From Microcaldota archaeon (GTDB lineage: Archaea > Micrarchaeota > Micrarchaeia > Micrarchaeales > CABMGC01): a stretch of 41,277 nt of DNA. The DNA lies in NCBI GenBank assembly GCA_027315135.1, contig DAHUYR010000017.1, positions 1 through 41,277 of the forward strand. The letters run 5' to 3'. Of this stretch, positions 32,361-41,254 are shown piece after piece; position 1 is the stretch's first letter; each line of letters begins with the position of its first letter. The notes beneath the pieces were generated by a model. It ran no database searches. It was not told the DNA's origin and worked only from the letters and a program-made list of their open reading frames with translations. The position numbers were made by a program, and so were the translations under genes.

Positions 32361-32470
32361 CTATTTATTTACAGAACCTGAAAGAATACGGTCACTTATC
32401 TGCTAAAACTCCTTCTATTTATTTACAGAACCTGAAATAATGCAGATGCTTTTACCTGCTAAAACTCCTC
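32361..32470. repeat. Two diverged tandem copies (about 55 bp) at the helicase 3' end
   Basis: Unit 1 (32361-32414) and unit 2 (32415-32470) both begin with CTATTTATTTACAGAACCTG and end with CTGCTAAAACTCCT; the middle has diverged. A third partial start (CTATTTTTATTG) follows within the helicase gene. Unit 2 contains the helicase stop codon, so the gene's last codons are duplicated downstream. Confidence 0.75.
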
Positions 32471-33816
32471 CTATTTTTATTGCTTCTGTAATTGCCACTG
32501 CCATGGTGGCTGGTATTGCTATGATGACTGGAACTTCCTTGACGGCTGCTATTCCCATGATAGCTGCTGCTTCCATGCTGATTGCTGTTTTCATGATTAC
32601 CGCTGCCGCTTCTATGCTGATTATTGGCTCTGTTTCCGCGGAAGCCACCTCTGCTTCTGAACCTGCCTGGCTCATCTATAGGAAGCTTCAAGGTTCTATA
32701 AGGTTCAAGATCCAGTTCTATCTTCTTCATCTCCACATTTGCATAATCCCTTATGTTGTCAAGATCTCTTTTTTCAAGAGGTTCTGCAATTATCATGGCT
32801 CTGCCCTCCTTTCCCATACGGGCTGATCTGCCAACTCTGTGGACATAGACATTCGGATCCTCAGGAACGCTAAAGTTTATAACGTCTGTTACCCCTGCAA
32901 TGTCAAGTCCTCGTGCAGCTACATTTGTCGCTATGAGGAATTGCGCCCCGCTCCTAAAGCCACTCAACGATTTTTCACGCATGGCCTGCGTCAATCCTCC
33001 ATGCATCAGTATGGCATTGTACTTCTGGCTGAGAAGCACTCTATGCAATGCATCAGCTTGGTACTTGGTCCTAGCAAAGATTATTGCCTTCTTAGGAGAA
33101 TAAGTCTTTATGTATGCGAGCAACGCTGAGAACTTCAGCCTTGCTGGCACTATCGCATAATAATGCTTTATCGTGCTTACTGTAAGGTCTTCTTCCTCTC
33201 CTACAGTTATGGTTGTAACATGCCCTGGCGCCGAGTGCCTCTCTGCTATCTTCACTATCTCCTTCGGCATAGTTGCAGAGAATAGCATTATCTGCTTTTC
33301 CTTAGGTGTGTATGACATTATCTCTTCTACGTCATCTATGAAGCCCATATCAAGCATTATGTCCGCTTCGTCAAGTACAAGGTACTTTATATCGTCAAGG
33401 TCAAGTGCTCCATGCTTTATAAGGTCAAGAAGTCTTCCAGGCGTGCCTACCACTATGTTCGGCCTGGATCTCAGGGCCTGCATCTGAACGTTTATCGAAG
33501 CTCCGCCATATACTGTAGTAGTATAAATATGCAGATGATTTCCAAGCTTCTGTGCAAATGTTGATACTTGCGATGCCAGCTCTCTCGTAGGCACTACTAT
33601 CAAGGCTTCTATCTTCCGAGATCCGCTCATCATCTCCATTATAGGCACGATGAACGCGCCCGTTTTTCCAGTTCCCGTCTTTGCCCTTGCTATTACGCTC
33701 TTTCTCTGAAGAAGTATCGGTATGGCTGCGCTCTGCACCTCTGTAGCATTAACAAAGCCTACTCTACGCAACGCTTCTACCAATTCAGGCTTTAACTGCA
33801 TTTCTTTGAATTCCAA
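32452..33816 (-). CDS. DEAD-box RNA helicase with low-complexity tail
   Basis: 454-residue ATP-dependent RNA helicase. The Q-motif region opens at MQLKPELVEALRRVGFVNATEVQ; motifs I ARAKTGTGKT, Ia PTREL, Ib TPGR, II VLDEADIM (DEAD), III SATMP, V GLDIAG and VI HRVGRSARMG are all seen. From about residue 385 a Gly/Ser/His/Asn-rich tail (RSRGGFRGNRANNQHR and onward) resembles RGG-type RNA-binding and phase-separating tails. TTG start with GGTGA five bases ahead; the next ATG is five codons in. Acts in RNA remodelling or ribosome assembly; possibly cold-inducible. Confidence 0.95.
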   Translation of the reverse strand: MEFKEMQLKPELVEALRRVGFVNATEVQSAAIPILLQRKSVIARAKTGTGKTGAFIVPIMEMMSGSRKIEALIVVPTRELASQVSTFAQKLGNHLHIYTTTVYGGASINVQMQALRSRPNIVVGTPGRLLDLIKHGALDLDDIKYLVLDEADIMLDMGFIDDVEEIMSYTPKEKQIMLFSATMPKEIVKIAERHSAPGHVTTITVGEEEDLTVSTIKHYYAIVPARLKFSALLAYIKTYSPKKAIIFARTKYQADALHRVLLSQKYNAILMHGGLTQAMREKSLSGFRSGAQFLIATNVAARGLDIAGVTDVINFSVPEDPNVYVHRVGRSARMGKEGRAMIIAEPLEKRDLDNIRDYANVEMKKIELDLEPYRTLKLPIDEPGRFRSRGGFRGNRANNQHRSGSGNHENSNQHGSSSYHGNSSRQGSSSHHSNTSHHGSGNYRSNKNRRSFSR

Positions 33817-33972
33817 TCTTTCACCGTAGGTTAAGAAAGCATACGTGAGTACGCCTATCTTATTTCTAATATATTCTCAATACTATGTTATAAAGAGCTT
33901 TGTGTTTGCCACCATTTGTTGCCATGCTACCTATCACAAGCCTCCAAACGCATACTGGGCGGCGTTTCAGCT

Positions 33973-34653
33973 TTATCTACCGTTGCGACTCTTCCAATAC
34001 TCTTGGAGCATATGCGTAACTTCTTTATCGTCTACCTGCTCAAATATCTTGTAGAACTGCCCTATCGCATAGAAAAATTCAGGGGCCTCTATGAAAACCA
34101 CATGGTTCACACGCTCTCTTAGCCTTGCCAAGATGCTTGCAGGTATCACAGGTATTGCTACAATCAATCTGTCTGGATTCTGCTCTTTAGCCCACTTTAT
34201 GGCCACTTCCATGGTCGCTCCTGTCGCTATTCCATCATCTACGAGTATTGCGGTTCTGCCTTTCAATACGACCGGCGCCCTGCTGCCTCTATATGCAGCG
34301 AGCCTCCTTGCAGATTCATTTATCGCACTCTCCTTTTTCGTTTCTATATAAACCGGAGAGGCATTGCTTGCAGATATGGCCTCCTGATTGAGAAAGGTAC
34401 TTCCATCATGCATGGCTGCCCCGAGGGCAAGCTCTGGATTCTGCGGCGCGGGAATCTTCCTTGGCGTTACGATGTCAAGATCCGCGTCTATCCGCTTTGC
34501 TACTTCACAGCCTATTACAACACCGCCTCTAGGGATGGCGATTACTATGGGCCTGTTAAGCTCGAGAAGCTGAAGTTTCTCAGCAAGAAGCATCCCTGTC
34601 TCCTCCCTGCTATTAAAAAAAATCTGGTTCCCGTCCACAAGATCAGTATACAT
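33973..34653 (-). CDS. Phosphoribosyltransferase-domain protein
   Basis: 226 residues of PRTase fold (COG1926-like). The PRPP loop reads ILVDDGIATGATM, and the N-terminal part has AIPRGGVVIGCEVAKRI and PRKIPAPQNPELALG. This group is annotated as predicted phosphoribosyltransferase, with no settled substrate. The ATG overlaps the end of the symporter gene by 11 bp, so it is translated from the same message. The upstream stretch 33817-33972 carries no gene. Confidence 0.88.
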   Translation of the reverse strand: MYTDLVDGNQIFFNSREETGMLLAEKLQLLELNRPIVIAIPRGGVVIGCEVAKRIDADLDIVTPRKIPAPQNPELALGAAMHDGSTFLNQEAISASNASPVYIETKKESAINESARRLAAYRGSRAPVVLKGRTAILVDDGIATGATMEVAIKWAKEQNPDRLIVAIPVIPASILARLRERVNHVVFIEAPEFFYAIGQFYKIFEQVDDKEVTHMLQEYWKSRNGR

Positions 34654-36163
34654 CAGCGTTCTTTGGAAGAGCGTTTGTTATATTCATTGCATTTGCTATC
34701 CCTGTCCCTACTAATACTACTGCTATGTTGATTGCAAGAGCTATCATGCCTATGAACACTGGTCCAAGTCCAGTGCCTACGAGCGTTGTTGTCCATGTTG
34801 CATAACTGTTTGCAGCCTCCATTATGTACACTCCCGAGGCAACGCCTGCAACAAGTCCTAAGAAGAGCGCTCTCCTGTTGAGATTCTTTGTTATCATGCC
34901 GAAGATGAATGAAGGGAGCACCTGAAGTATAAGTATGCCTCCGAAGAGCTGCAACTGAATTGCATAAGTCGCAGGTATCAGGAATACGAAGCCAAGCGCA
35001 AGGAACTTGAACACAACTGCAAACACCTGTGCTATCTTGGTCTCTCCTTTAGGCGTTATATTTGGCTTTATCTCCTTTGCAATATTTCTTGTAAACAGGT
35101 TAGCTGCTGCTATTGCCATTATTGCTGCAGGGACTAATCCACCTATGAATATTCCAAGAAGCGCTGCGCCAGACAGCCATGAAGGCAACAGGGTAAGTAT
35201 CAATCCGGGAACCACCTGTGTTCCCTGCACAGCCGCAGGGAAGGAGTTTACATACTTTAATGCTGCAGGGACTCCGTATACTACGAAGCCGAACATGGCA
35301 AGCAGTCCTAATCCTATGCTGTAAAGAGGTAATAATGAAGCCGTCCTCCTAACTGATTTTGCGCTCTTCTGTGCCAGAGTACCATTCACCACATGCGGAT
35401 ACAGATACAGTGCAAGTGCGCTGAATACGAACAGACTCCAATATGCGTTATACAAACTGGAAGGAAGGGTAAAGTAATGTATATTTGTTGCAGAGGCATT
35501 TACAAATGCATTATGGAAACCTCCAAGAGTTATCACTGCGACCACTACTGCAACCACGCTGACTAATATCAATGCATCTTTGAGCACTCCTGCAAGTGTT
35601 GCCCCTCGCAATCCGCTCGTCCAGGTAAACGCTGCTAATATCACGAACGATATTATCAATGAAAACTCTATTATCGTGTTAACCGCTCCGAAGCTGCTGA
35701 GAAGCGCTATCAGTACTGCCTGCATACCAACTATCTGTAGTGCTATGTACGGAAGCTCTGCCACTATCCCTACAAGTGCTATGGACACTGCAAGGAGCCT
35801 GCTGTTGAACACTCCTTTTACGAAATCAGCCATTGTGATGTAGCCGTGCTTGTTCGCAATCTTCCAGAACCTTGGCATGGCCCACATTGCAAATGCATAA
35901 GTAATTATTACATAAGGCGCAGCAAAGAAGTATATCGCTCCTTTGGCAAACAAGGAAGAAGGAACTGCTATGAAGGTATACGCAGTGTAAATATCAGCAC
36001 CGAGAAGGAACCATCCCAGGAAGGTTCCAAGCCTGCCTCCTGCAAGGCCCCACTCCTTGAGCTTCGTAAGGTCTCCCTTTCTCCATCTCGCTCCCCAGAA
36101 GCCTAGGAACACGAAGAATATGAATAGGGCAATGAAAACAGCTATTGATAATAGGTCAATCAT
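34643..36163 (-). CDS. Sodium:solute symporter (SSS family)
   Basis: 506-residue cotransporter with about 13 membrane helices. Typical SSS features are seen: GGRLGTFLGWFLLGADIYTA in the first repeat, and ATLAGVLKDALILVSVV (the conserved G-x-x-x-x-x-x-x-D segment before helix 6) in the middle. Likely a monocarboxylate, amino acid or acetate-like importer (MctP/PutP relatives), which is a family-level guess. It follows the DUF3311 gene by three bases, a pairing common for this clade. Confidence 0.92.
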   Translation of the reverse strand: MIDLLSIAVFIALFIFFVFLGFWGARWRKGDLTKLKEWGLAGGRLGTFLGWFLLGADIYTAYTFIAVPSSLFAKGAIYFFAAPYVIITYAFAMWAMPRFWKIANKHGYITMADFVKGVFNSRLLAVSIALVGIVAELPYIALQIVGMQAVLIALLSSFGAVNTIIEFSLIISFVILAAFTWTSGLRGATLAGVLKDALILVSVVAVVVAVITLGGFHNAFVNASATNIHYFTLPSSLYNAYWSLFVFSALALYLYPHVVNGTLAQKSAKSVRRTASLLPLYSIGLGLLAMFGFVVYGVPAALKYVNSFPAAVQGTQVVPGLILTLLPSWLSGAALLGIFIGGLVPAAIMAIAAANLFTRNIAKEIKPNITPKGETKIAQVFAVVFKFLALGFVFLIPATYAIQLQLFGGILILQVLPSFIFGMITKNLNRRALFLGLVAGVASGVYIMEAANSYATWTTTLVGTGLGPVFIGMIALAINIAVVLVGTGIANAMNITNALPKNADVY

Positions 36164-36166
36164 TCA

Positions 36167-36430
36167 TCATCTCCTCTTTCTCCTAGCTCCGGATTTTGAC
36201 CTAGACGCAGCTCTTGCTGCCTTCTCAACTCTCATGTCTCTCTTCTCCCATAACAAGGCTGCTATGAAATACAGCAGTGCACCTAAGGGCATCCATAATA
36301 TCTGATACCAATAGAAGAATGCGACTCCTCCAAGAGTAGGATTAACCATATTGTATGTAGGTATGGCAAGCAATGCGATTAGCGGTACCAAAAGAAGAAC
36401 TGCAATTGAAACATCGATAGCTTCAACCAT
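36167..36430 (-). CDS. DUF3311 small membrane subunit
   Basis: 87 residues with two hydrophobic helices (about 8-27 and 38-63), the pattern LIPLIALLAIPTYN-like and GALLYFIAALLWEKRD, then a very basic tail (ASRSKSGARRKRR). DUF3311 proteins are usually encoded beside SSS transporters and thought to act as accessory subunits. Upstream 36431-36534 contains a TTTTAAAT TATA-like element and no gene. Confidence 0.8.
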   Translation of the reverse strand: MVEAIDVSIAVLLLVPLIALLAIPTYNMVNPTLGGVAFFYWYQILWMPLGALLYFIAALLWEKRDMRVEKAARAASRSKSGARRKRR

Positions 36431-36534
36431 TCAGCATTCCCAACCTACTGTAGTACTGCTTGCTAGAAAAGCATTTAAAAGTGATGCATAATGTACGAGC
36501 AATATGGTAAAGAGGCAGGTAAAAGAAATGGACT

Positions 36535-37644
36535 CTATTCCAAGTTAATTCCTCTTAATATGAAAGCATCTATCTCATTCTGCCCTTTCTCTATATGTAT
36601 TCCCTTAGCTATCTCCTGGTACTTCCACTGCGGATCAAACAGCAGGTTTATTTCCTTTATAGTAAGTCCCGTGTTCTTGCCTTTGCACAGGTCTATTATC
36701 TGGCTAACAAATACCTCTGAGTTATTCAGACCGCCAGGGTTTCCAGATGCAATCAAAGATCCGTCCTCATAGAGTGACCAGCCGCCTCTCCTGTCAGAAT
36801 TATACTCTATATCGGAATGCAGGTATGACAGATCAAGATAAGCGCCACTCTCGAAATAGAACCTCGCAGAGCGTGACTCTTTTGGAGAGCCCTTGGCTAT
36901 CCTGATTGTCCCACGCGCCCCGTCACTGAAGAACTTTCCAGAAACACTTACGTTTGCCTCTACTCCAGTTGCATTATCCTGTCCGTATTCCTTCTTAACT
37001 GCAAATACCTTAGCATCTTCAAGTTCAACCTTATCTGCCTTAGCCCCGGCGATTATTATCTCAAACATGTGTATTCCGGTATCCATGAAGAGCCCGCCGC
37101 TCCTGTTTGAGAATAGCCAGCTACTCCTCCTCAGATCCTCATCGCTTTCAGCCTCGAACAAAGTGGCAGCAACCCTTACTACCTTGCCATATTTATCTGT
37201 ATATTCTGACAGCATGCCTTCGAGATCAAATGTCAGCTGCTTGTGCAGATAATGCAGGTGCAGGTATGCTTTAGATTCCATATTGTTTATTTTTATGAAA
37301 TTTGCAACCCTGTCAAATTCTTCCTTGTTGACTCCCCACGTCTTTTCCGTAACTGTGAATTTGCCGTGCTGCAGCGATTCTATCGTCTGCTGTGCATGAT
37401 ACTCATTAGGATCTGATATATGGACAAGGTCAAGACCGTCATAGAACTCTTCTGGAAGCTTCCCATCAGATACTCTGTAATAATCCTCTTCAGTTAAGCC
37501 TATCTCCTTGAGTTTCTCTATCTTGTTTGATACGTCGCTTACTCCCACTACTTTTGCTATCCTGAATTCATTGCTGTTTCTAAGCCCTGCATAAAGTCTG
37601 TTGAACCAGTGGCCAAAGCCAACTGCGCCAAGATTAAATGCCAT
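36535..37644 (-). CDS. Gfo/Idh/MocA family oxidoreductase
   Basis: 369-residue NAD(P)-dependent sugar or polyol dehydrogenase. The N-terminal Rossmann motif is LGAVGFGHWFNRLYAGL, then DLVHISDPNEYHAQQTIE (the cofactor strand) and KFTVTEKTWG, matching the family EKP-type loop. The C-terminal alpha/beta domain has FMDTGIHMFEIIIAGA with the catalytic-region histidine. Its ATG follows the gnd stop directly (TAGATG), so the two enzymes are coupled. A sugar-phosphate oxidation before Gnd, such as a glucose-6-phosphate dehydrogenase function, is possible but unproved. Confidence 0.85.
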   Translation of the reverse strand: MAFNLGAVGFGHWFNRLYAGLRNSNEFRIAKVVGVSDVSNKIEKLKEIGLTEEDYYRVSDGKLPEEFYDGLDLVHISDPNEYHAQQTIESLQHGKFTVTEKTWGVNKEEFDRVANFIKINNMESKAYLHLHYLHKQLTFDLEGMLSEYTDKYGKVVRVAATLFEAESDEDLRRSSWLFSNRSGGLFMDTGIHMFEIIIAGAKADKVELEDAKVFAVKKEYGQDNATGVEANVSVSGKFFSDGARGTIRIAKGSPKESRSARFYFESGAYLDLSYLHSDIEYNSDRRGGWSLYEDGSLIASGNPGGLNNSEVFVSQIIDLCKGKNTGLTIKEINLLFDPQWKYQEIAKGIHIEKGQNEIDAFILRGINLE

Positions 37645-38562
37645 CTATTTCTCCTCTGTTTTCACGTCATGGCCTCCGAATTCATGCCTTAGTGCAGCAA
37701 GCATCCTTCTCTGGAACTTCTTGTCGGAGCGTGATTCAAATCTGGTATACAATGAGTTTGTTATTATGCCAAGCGGAACATCATAGTCTATTGCGGTATG
37801 CACTGCGTACCTGCCCTCACCATTATCTTGTACGTATGGCACTATGGAAGAAAGATGCTTGTCCTTCGCCAGAGCCCTTTCAGCAAGCTCCATTAGATAT
37901 CCTCTTATAACTGATCCGTTGTTCCACAGCTTGCAAACCTTTACAAGATCGGTATCTCCTTTATAAGGCCCTTCCTCTATCAGCTCTAATCCCTCTCCGA
38001 TAGCCTGCATCATCCCATACTCTATCGCGTTATGGGCCATCTTTACAAAATGGCCTGATCCTGCCTTCCCTGTGTATAAATATCCTTCTTTAACGCTGAG
38101 ATCCTTGAATAATTCCTCATATCTGTCAAAAACCTCTCTGTCCCCGCCTACCATTATCGACATTCCGTTAAGGGCGCCGCTCGGTCCTCCACTGCATCCT
38201 GCATCAAGGTACTCTATGCCATTCTCTTTTGCCTTGCTATGAAGCATCGACGACTCCTTGTAAAACGAATTCGACCCGTCTATTATAGTGTCTCCCTTCT
38301 GCATAATTTTTATTAAATCTGTTACAAACTCTACGGTCACATCCCCTGAAGGCAGCATGACCCAGATGGTTCTGTTGCCTTTTAATGTCTCTACCATCTG
38401 CTTTACCGTCTCCGTGCTCCTTATCCCTGATTTTTCCAGTTCTCGGACAGGATCCTTAGACCTGTTCCATACCACGACATCATATTTCTTATTATGCATC
38501 TGTATGGCTATGTTTTTTCCCATCTTTCCTAATCCAATCAGTCCTATCTCTCTGCCTTGCAT
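37645..38562 (-). CDS. gnd: 6-phosphogluconate dehydrogenase, decarboxylating (short form)
   Basis: 305 residues of the short GndA/YqeC-like class. It converts 6-phosphogluconate to ribulose-5-phosphate with NAD(P) reduction. NAD(P) loop LGKMGKN, then DAGCSGGPSGA with the substrate loop, GSGHFVKMAHNAIEYGMMQAI (catalytic Lys and binding residues). The C-terminal domain is truncated compared with the long form. ATG at 38562 chosen; earlier ATGs exist. Divergent from the deaminase-like gene. Confidence 0.92.
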   Translation of the reverse strand: MQGREIGLIGLGKMGKNIAIQMHNKKYDVVVWNRSKDPVRELEKSGIRSTETVKQMVETLKGNRTIWVMLPSGDVTVEFVTDLIKIMQKGDTIIDGSNSFYKESSMLHSKAKENGIEYLDAGCSGGPSGALNGMSIMVGGDREVFDRYEELFKDLSVKEGYLYTGKAGSGHFVKMAHNAIEYGMMQAIGEGLELIEEGPYKGDTDLVKVCKLWNNGSVIRGYLMELAERALAKDKHLSSIVPYVQDNGEGRYAVHTAIDYDVPLGIITNSLYTRFESRSDKKFQRRMLAALRHEFGGHDVKTEEK

Positions 38563-38631
38563 ATGAACCATCCACATTTCGTAGGTGCATTGTCAAGAAA
38601 TGTTATTAAGCATATACTAAGAAAATCAGGC

Positions 38632-39117
38632 ATGCGTTACCTGTCAGACTCTGAGGAAGCGGAAGCAACGACATACATGGGCCAAGCGGCAAATATTGCA
38701 AAGAGCGCTTCATGTGACAGACACAAGTGCGGCAGTGTGATTGTAAACAATGGAAAAATCATAGGCAGAGGTTTCAACTCTCCTCCTGCAGGGCTGGAAG
38801 AACAGCGGAGATGCTCATATCCAAAGGAATCATACAACAAAAAGGTTACAGACAAAACCTGTTGCATGCATGCAGAGCAAAGGGCTATAATGGATGCATT
38901 AAGGAATAATCCGGACAAACTCCGTGGTTCAAGCATATACTTCACAAGGCTGGGCAAAGACGGCAGTACTGCAAGATCAGGAAAGCCATACTGTACGATA
39001 TGCAGTAAAATGTCCTTAGATGCAGGAATCAAGGAATTCATACTATGGCATGAAGAAGGCATCTGCGCATACGCTGCAGATGAGTACAATACGCTCTCTT
39101 ACCAATACAAAGAATAG
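38632..39117 (+). CDS. Deoxycytidylate/cytidine deaminase-like enzyme
   Basis: 161 residues of the cytidine-deaminase fold. The zinc site is CCMHAEQRA (His80, catalytic Glu82) and PYCTICSKM (C121, C124), as in dCMP deaminases. SVIVNNGKIIGRGFNSPP is the typical preceding strand, and CDRHKCG gives additional cysteines. The start at 38632 is taken because CATATAC-like TATA sequence lies about 25 bases ahead (leaderless); an ATG at 38557 would overlap the gnd start. Substrate could be dCMP or a modified nucleotide. Confidence 0.8.
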   Translation: MRYLSDSEEAEATTYMGQAANIAKSASCDRHKCGSVIVNNGKIIGRGFNSPPAGLEEQRRCSYPKESYNKKVTDKTCCMHAEQRAIMDALRNNPDKLRGSSIYFTRLGKDGSTARSGKPYCTICSKMSLDAGIKEFILWHEEGICAYAADEYNTLSYQYKE

Positions 39118-39187
39118 AAGAATAAGCAATATGCCATTCTCTCTTATCATTGAATATCGGCAGCAAGAGAAAATATAAGAACTAAGA

Positions 39188-41254
39188 TTACGCCTTAAAC
39201 CTTGCCAACAACAAAGAGTTCGATACAACTGTAACCGAGCTGAAGGCCATTGCAAATCCTGCAAGCATGGGCAGTATCCCATAAATGCTTATTGTAAAAA
39301 TAGGTATCAGCGCACCTGCAGCTATTGGTATAAGGACTATGTTATATCCGAACGCCCAGAAAAGGTTCTGTCTTATCTTTGACATGGTCTTATCTCCAAG
39401 TCTCAGTGCCACATAAACGTCATATACGCTGCTTCTCATCAATACTATTCCACCTGCCTGCACTGCCACTTCGGTACCTGCGCCTATGGCTATTCCAAGG
39501 TCTGCTTTCGTAAGTGCAGGCGCATCATTGATCCCATCGCCTACCATCGCCACTACCTTGCCTGCTTTCTGCAGTTCTGCTATCTTGTTCATCTTCTGGT
39601 CTGGTTTTGCCTGAGAAACTACATTCTTTATTCCAAGCTGCTTTGCTACAGCATCGGCAACGGAAGCATTGTCTCCTGTGACGAGCCATACTTCCTTCCC
39701 TATTTTCTGAAGAGCCTCAACCGCTCTTTTGCTATCAGCCTTCAACACGTCTGCAAGTGCGATGAGCCCTACAGCCTCACCGTCAATACTTACTATAAGT
39801 GTGGTCTTTCCATCTGATTCAAGCTTCTGGATATGCATCTCAGCCTCTTCAGGCATGTGCCTGCCAAACAGCTCCCTGTTGCCCACCATTATCTCTTTGC
39901 CATTCTTATCGAAAGCCGTAATGCCGAATCCCTGTCTATAACCGAATTTCTTAGGGATATCTATCCTTATCTGTTCATGTTCTGCCCTTGAAACTATGGC
40001 TTTGCCAAGGATATGCTCTGAGCTTGCCTCTGCAGTAGCGGCGAATTCAAGTATCTGCGCCGCATTATAACTGGATAACGGTACAATATCGGTAACTGCC
40101 GGTCTTCCTTCTGTCAGCGTGCCTGTCTTGTCAAAGACGACGGCATTAACCTTGCTTGCAATCTGAAGACTCTCTCCATTCTTGACCAATATTCCCTTTT
40201 CTGCTGCTCTTCCAGACGCGACCAATAAGGCTGCCGGTGTCGCTATCCCAAGCGCACATGGGCAAGCTATTATCAGCACGCTTACAAATATCAGTACAGC
40301 TGCACTAAGGCCGACCCCTGCAAAATACCAGGCCAGCGCAGCAGTTATCCCTATAAAAACCACCAAAGGTACGAAATAAGATGACACTCTATCTGCAAGT
40401 CTTTGCACAGGAACCTTGCTTGAAGCTGCCTCTCTCACTATTCTTATTATCTGAGCAAGCGTCGTATCACTGCCTGTCCTCACCACCTTTATCTTTAACG
40501 GACTATCAGAGTTTACAGTCCCTCCCACAACGCTATCCCCAATCCTTTTCATTACTGGCATGCTCTCTCCAGTAATAGCTGATTCATAAATTGCACTACT
40601 GCCATCTACAATTGTTGCGTCTGCAGGTATTCTCTCTCCAGGCTTGACAAGAAGCACATCTTTCTCCTGAATCTGTTCTATTGGGATATCCTTGAAACTG
40701 TTTCCTTCTATTAAATGGGCTGTTTTAGGTTGCAGCGAAACAAGTGCAGATACTGCATTAGACGCTTTTGCTTCAGTCAACCTCTGCAGGTATGTTCCAG
40801 TAAGTATGAGCGTTATTATTATCGTAGACGTATCGAAGAACACACCGCCTGAAAAAAAGACATAAGGAAACAAGGTCACTGCGCAACTATAAGCCCATGC
40901 GACTGTAGTGCCTATGGCTATGAGCGTATCCATATTTGCAGATCTGTTCTTTACTGCATCGATTATGCCGGCATAAAATCTTCTACCTGCATAAAACTGC
41001 ACTATACTTGCAAGTATGAGCATTATGTAGTTTCCATAACCTACTCTTAAGACATATGTGAGCAAAGCTACAATTATTGTCAGCGGCCAAGATACCATGA
41101 GCGCCTTCCTAAGGATTCTCATCTCAAGTTCAGGTCTATCGAACTGCAGTTTGCAAGTAGCGCTGCAGAAGTAGTACTTCTGCCCATCCTTATCACTAAT
41201 AAGTTTGGTATCTTTCTCATCCACATACATTCCGCATATCGGATCGTTTGCCAT
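39188..41254 (-). CDS. Heavy-metal (copper-type) P1B ATPase with N-terminal YHS domain
   Basis: 688 residues. An N-terminal YHS domain (DPICGMYVDEKDTKLIS, then YYFCSATCKLQF) replaces the usual heavy-metal-associated domain; it binds metal through its cysteines. Then come the transmembrane CPC motif (IIACPCALG), the phosphorylation site DKTGTLTEG, the TGES actuator loop (ITGESMP), GDGINDAPAL and a SEHILG-type nucleotide-pocket histidine. YN and MxxxS-like residues in the last helices (NIVLIPI, MAFSSVTVVSNSLL) point to Cu+. The ATG at 41254 was chosen because GAGG lies six bases ahead. Exports copper from the cytosol. Confidence 0.93.
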   Translation of the reverse strand: MANDPICGMYVDEKDTKLISDKDGQKYYFCSATCKLQFDRPELEMRILRKALMVSWPLTIIVALLTYVLRVGYGNYIMLILASIVQFYAGRRFYAGIIDAVKNRSANMDTLIAIGTTVAWAYSCAVTLFPYVFFSGGVFFDTSTIIITLILTGTYLQRLTEAKASNAVSALVSLQPKTAHLIEGNSFKDIPIEQIQEKDVLLVKPGERIPADATIVDGSSAIYESAITGESMPVMKRIGDSVVGGTVNSDSPLKIKVVRTGSDTTLAQIIRIVREAASSKVPVQRLADRVSSYFVPLVVFIGITAALAWYFAGVGLSAAVLIFVSVLIIACPCALGIATPAALLVASGRAAEKGILVKNGESLQIASKVNAVVFDKTGTLTEGRPAVTDIVPLSSYNAAQILEFAATAEASSEHILGKAIVSRAEHEQIRIDIPKKFGYRQGFGITAFDKNGKEIMVGNRELFGRHMPEEAEMHIQKLESDGKTTLIVSIDGEAVGLIALADVLKADSKRAVEALQKIGKEVWLVTGDNASVADAVAKQLGIKNVVSQAKPDQKMNKIAELQKAGKVVAMVGDGINDAPALTKADLGIAIGAGTEVAVQAGGIVLMRSSVYDVYVALRLGDKTMSKIRQNLFWAFGYNIVLIPIAAGALIPIFTISIYGILPMLAGFAMAFSSVTVVSNSLLLARFKA

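Noticed and set aside
32361-32470. CRISPR-like repeats
   Set aside because: Only two full units, back to back and without unique spacers of constant length; better explained as a tandem duplication of the helicase gene end.
32415-32675. Minus-strand Ala/Ile-rich reading frame
   Set aside because: It lies out of frame inside the low-complexity tail of the DEAD-box gene and its repetitive composition follows from the repeats there.
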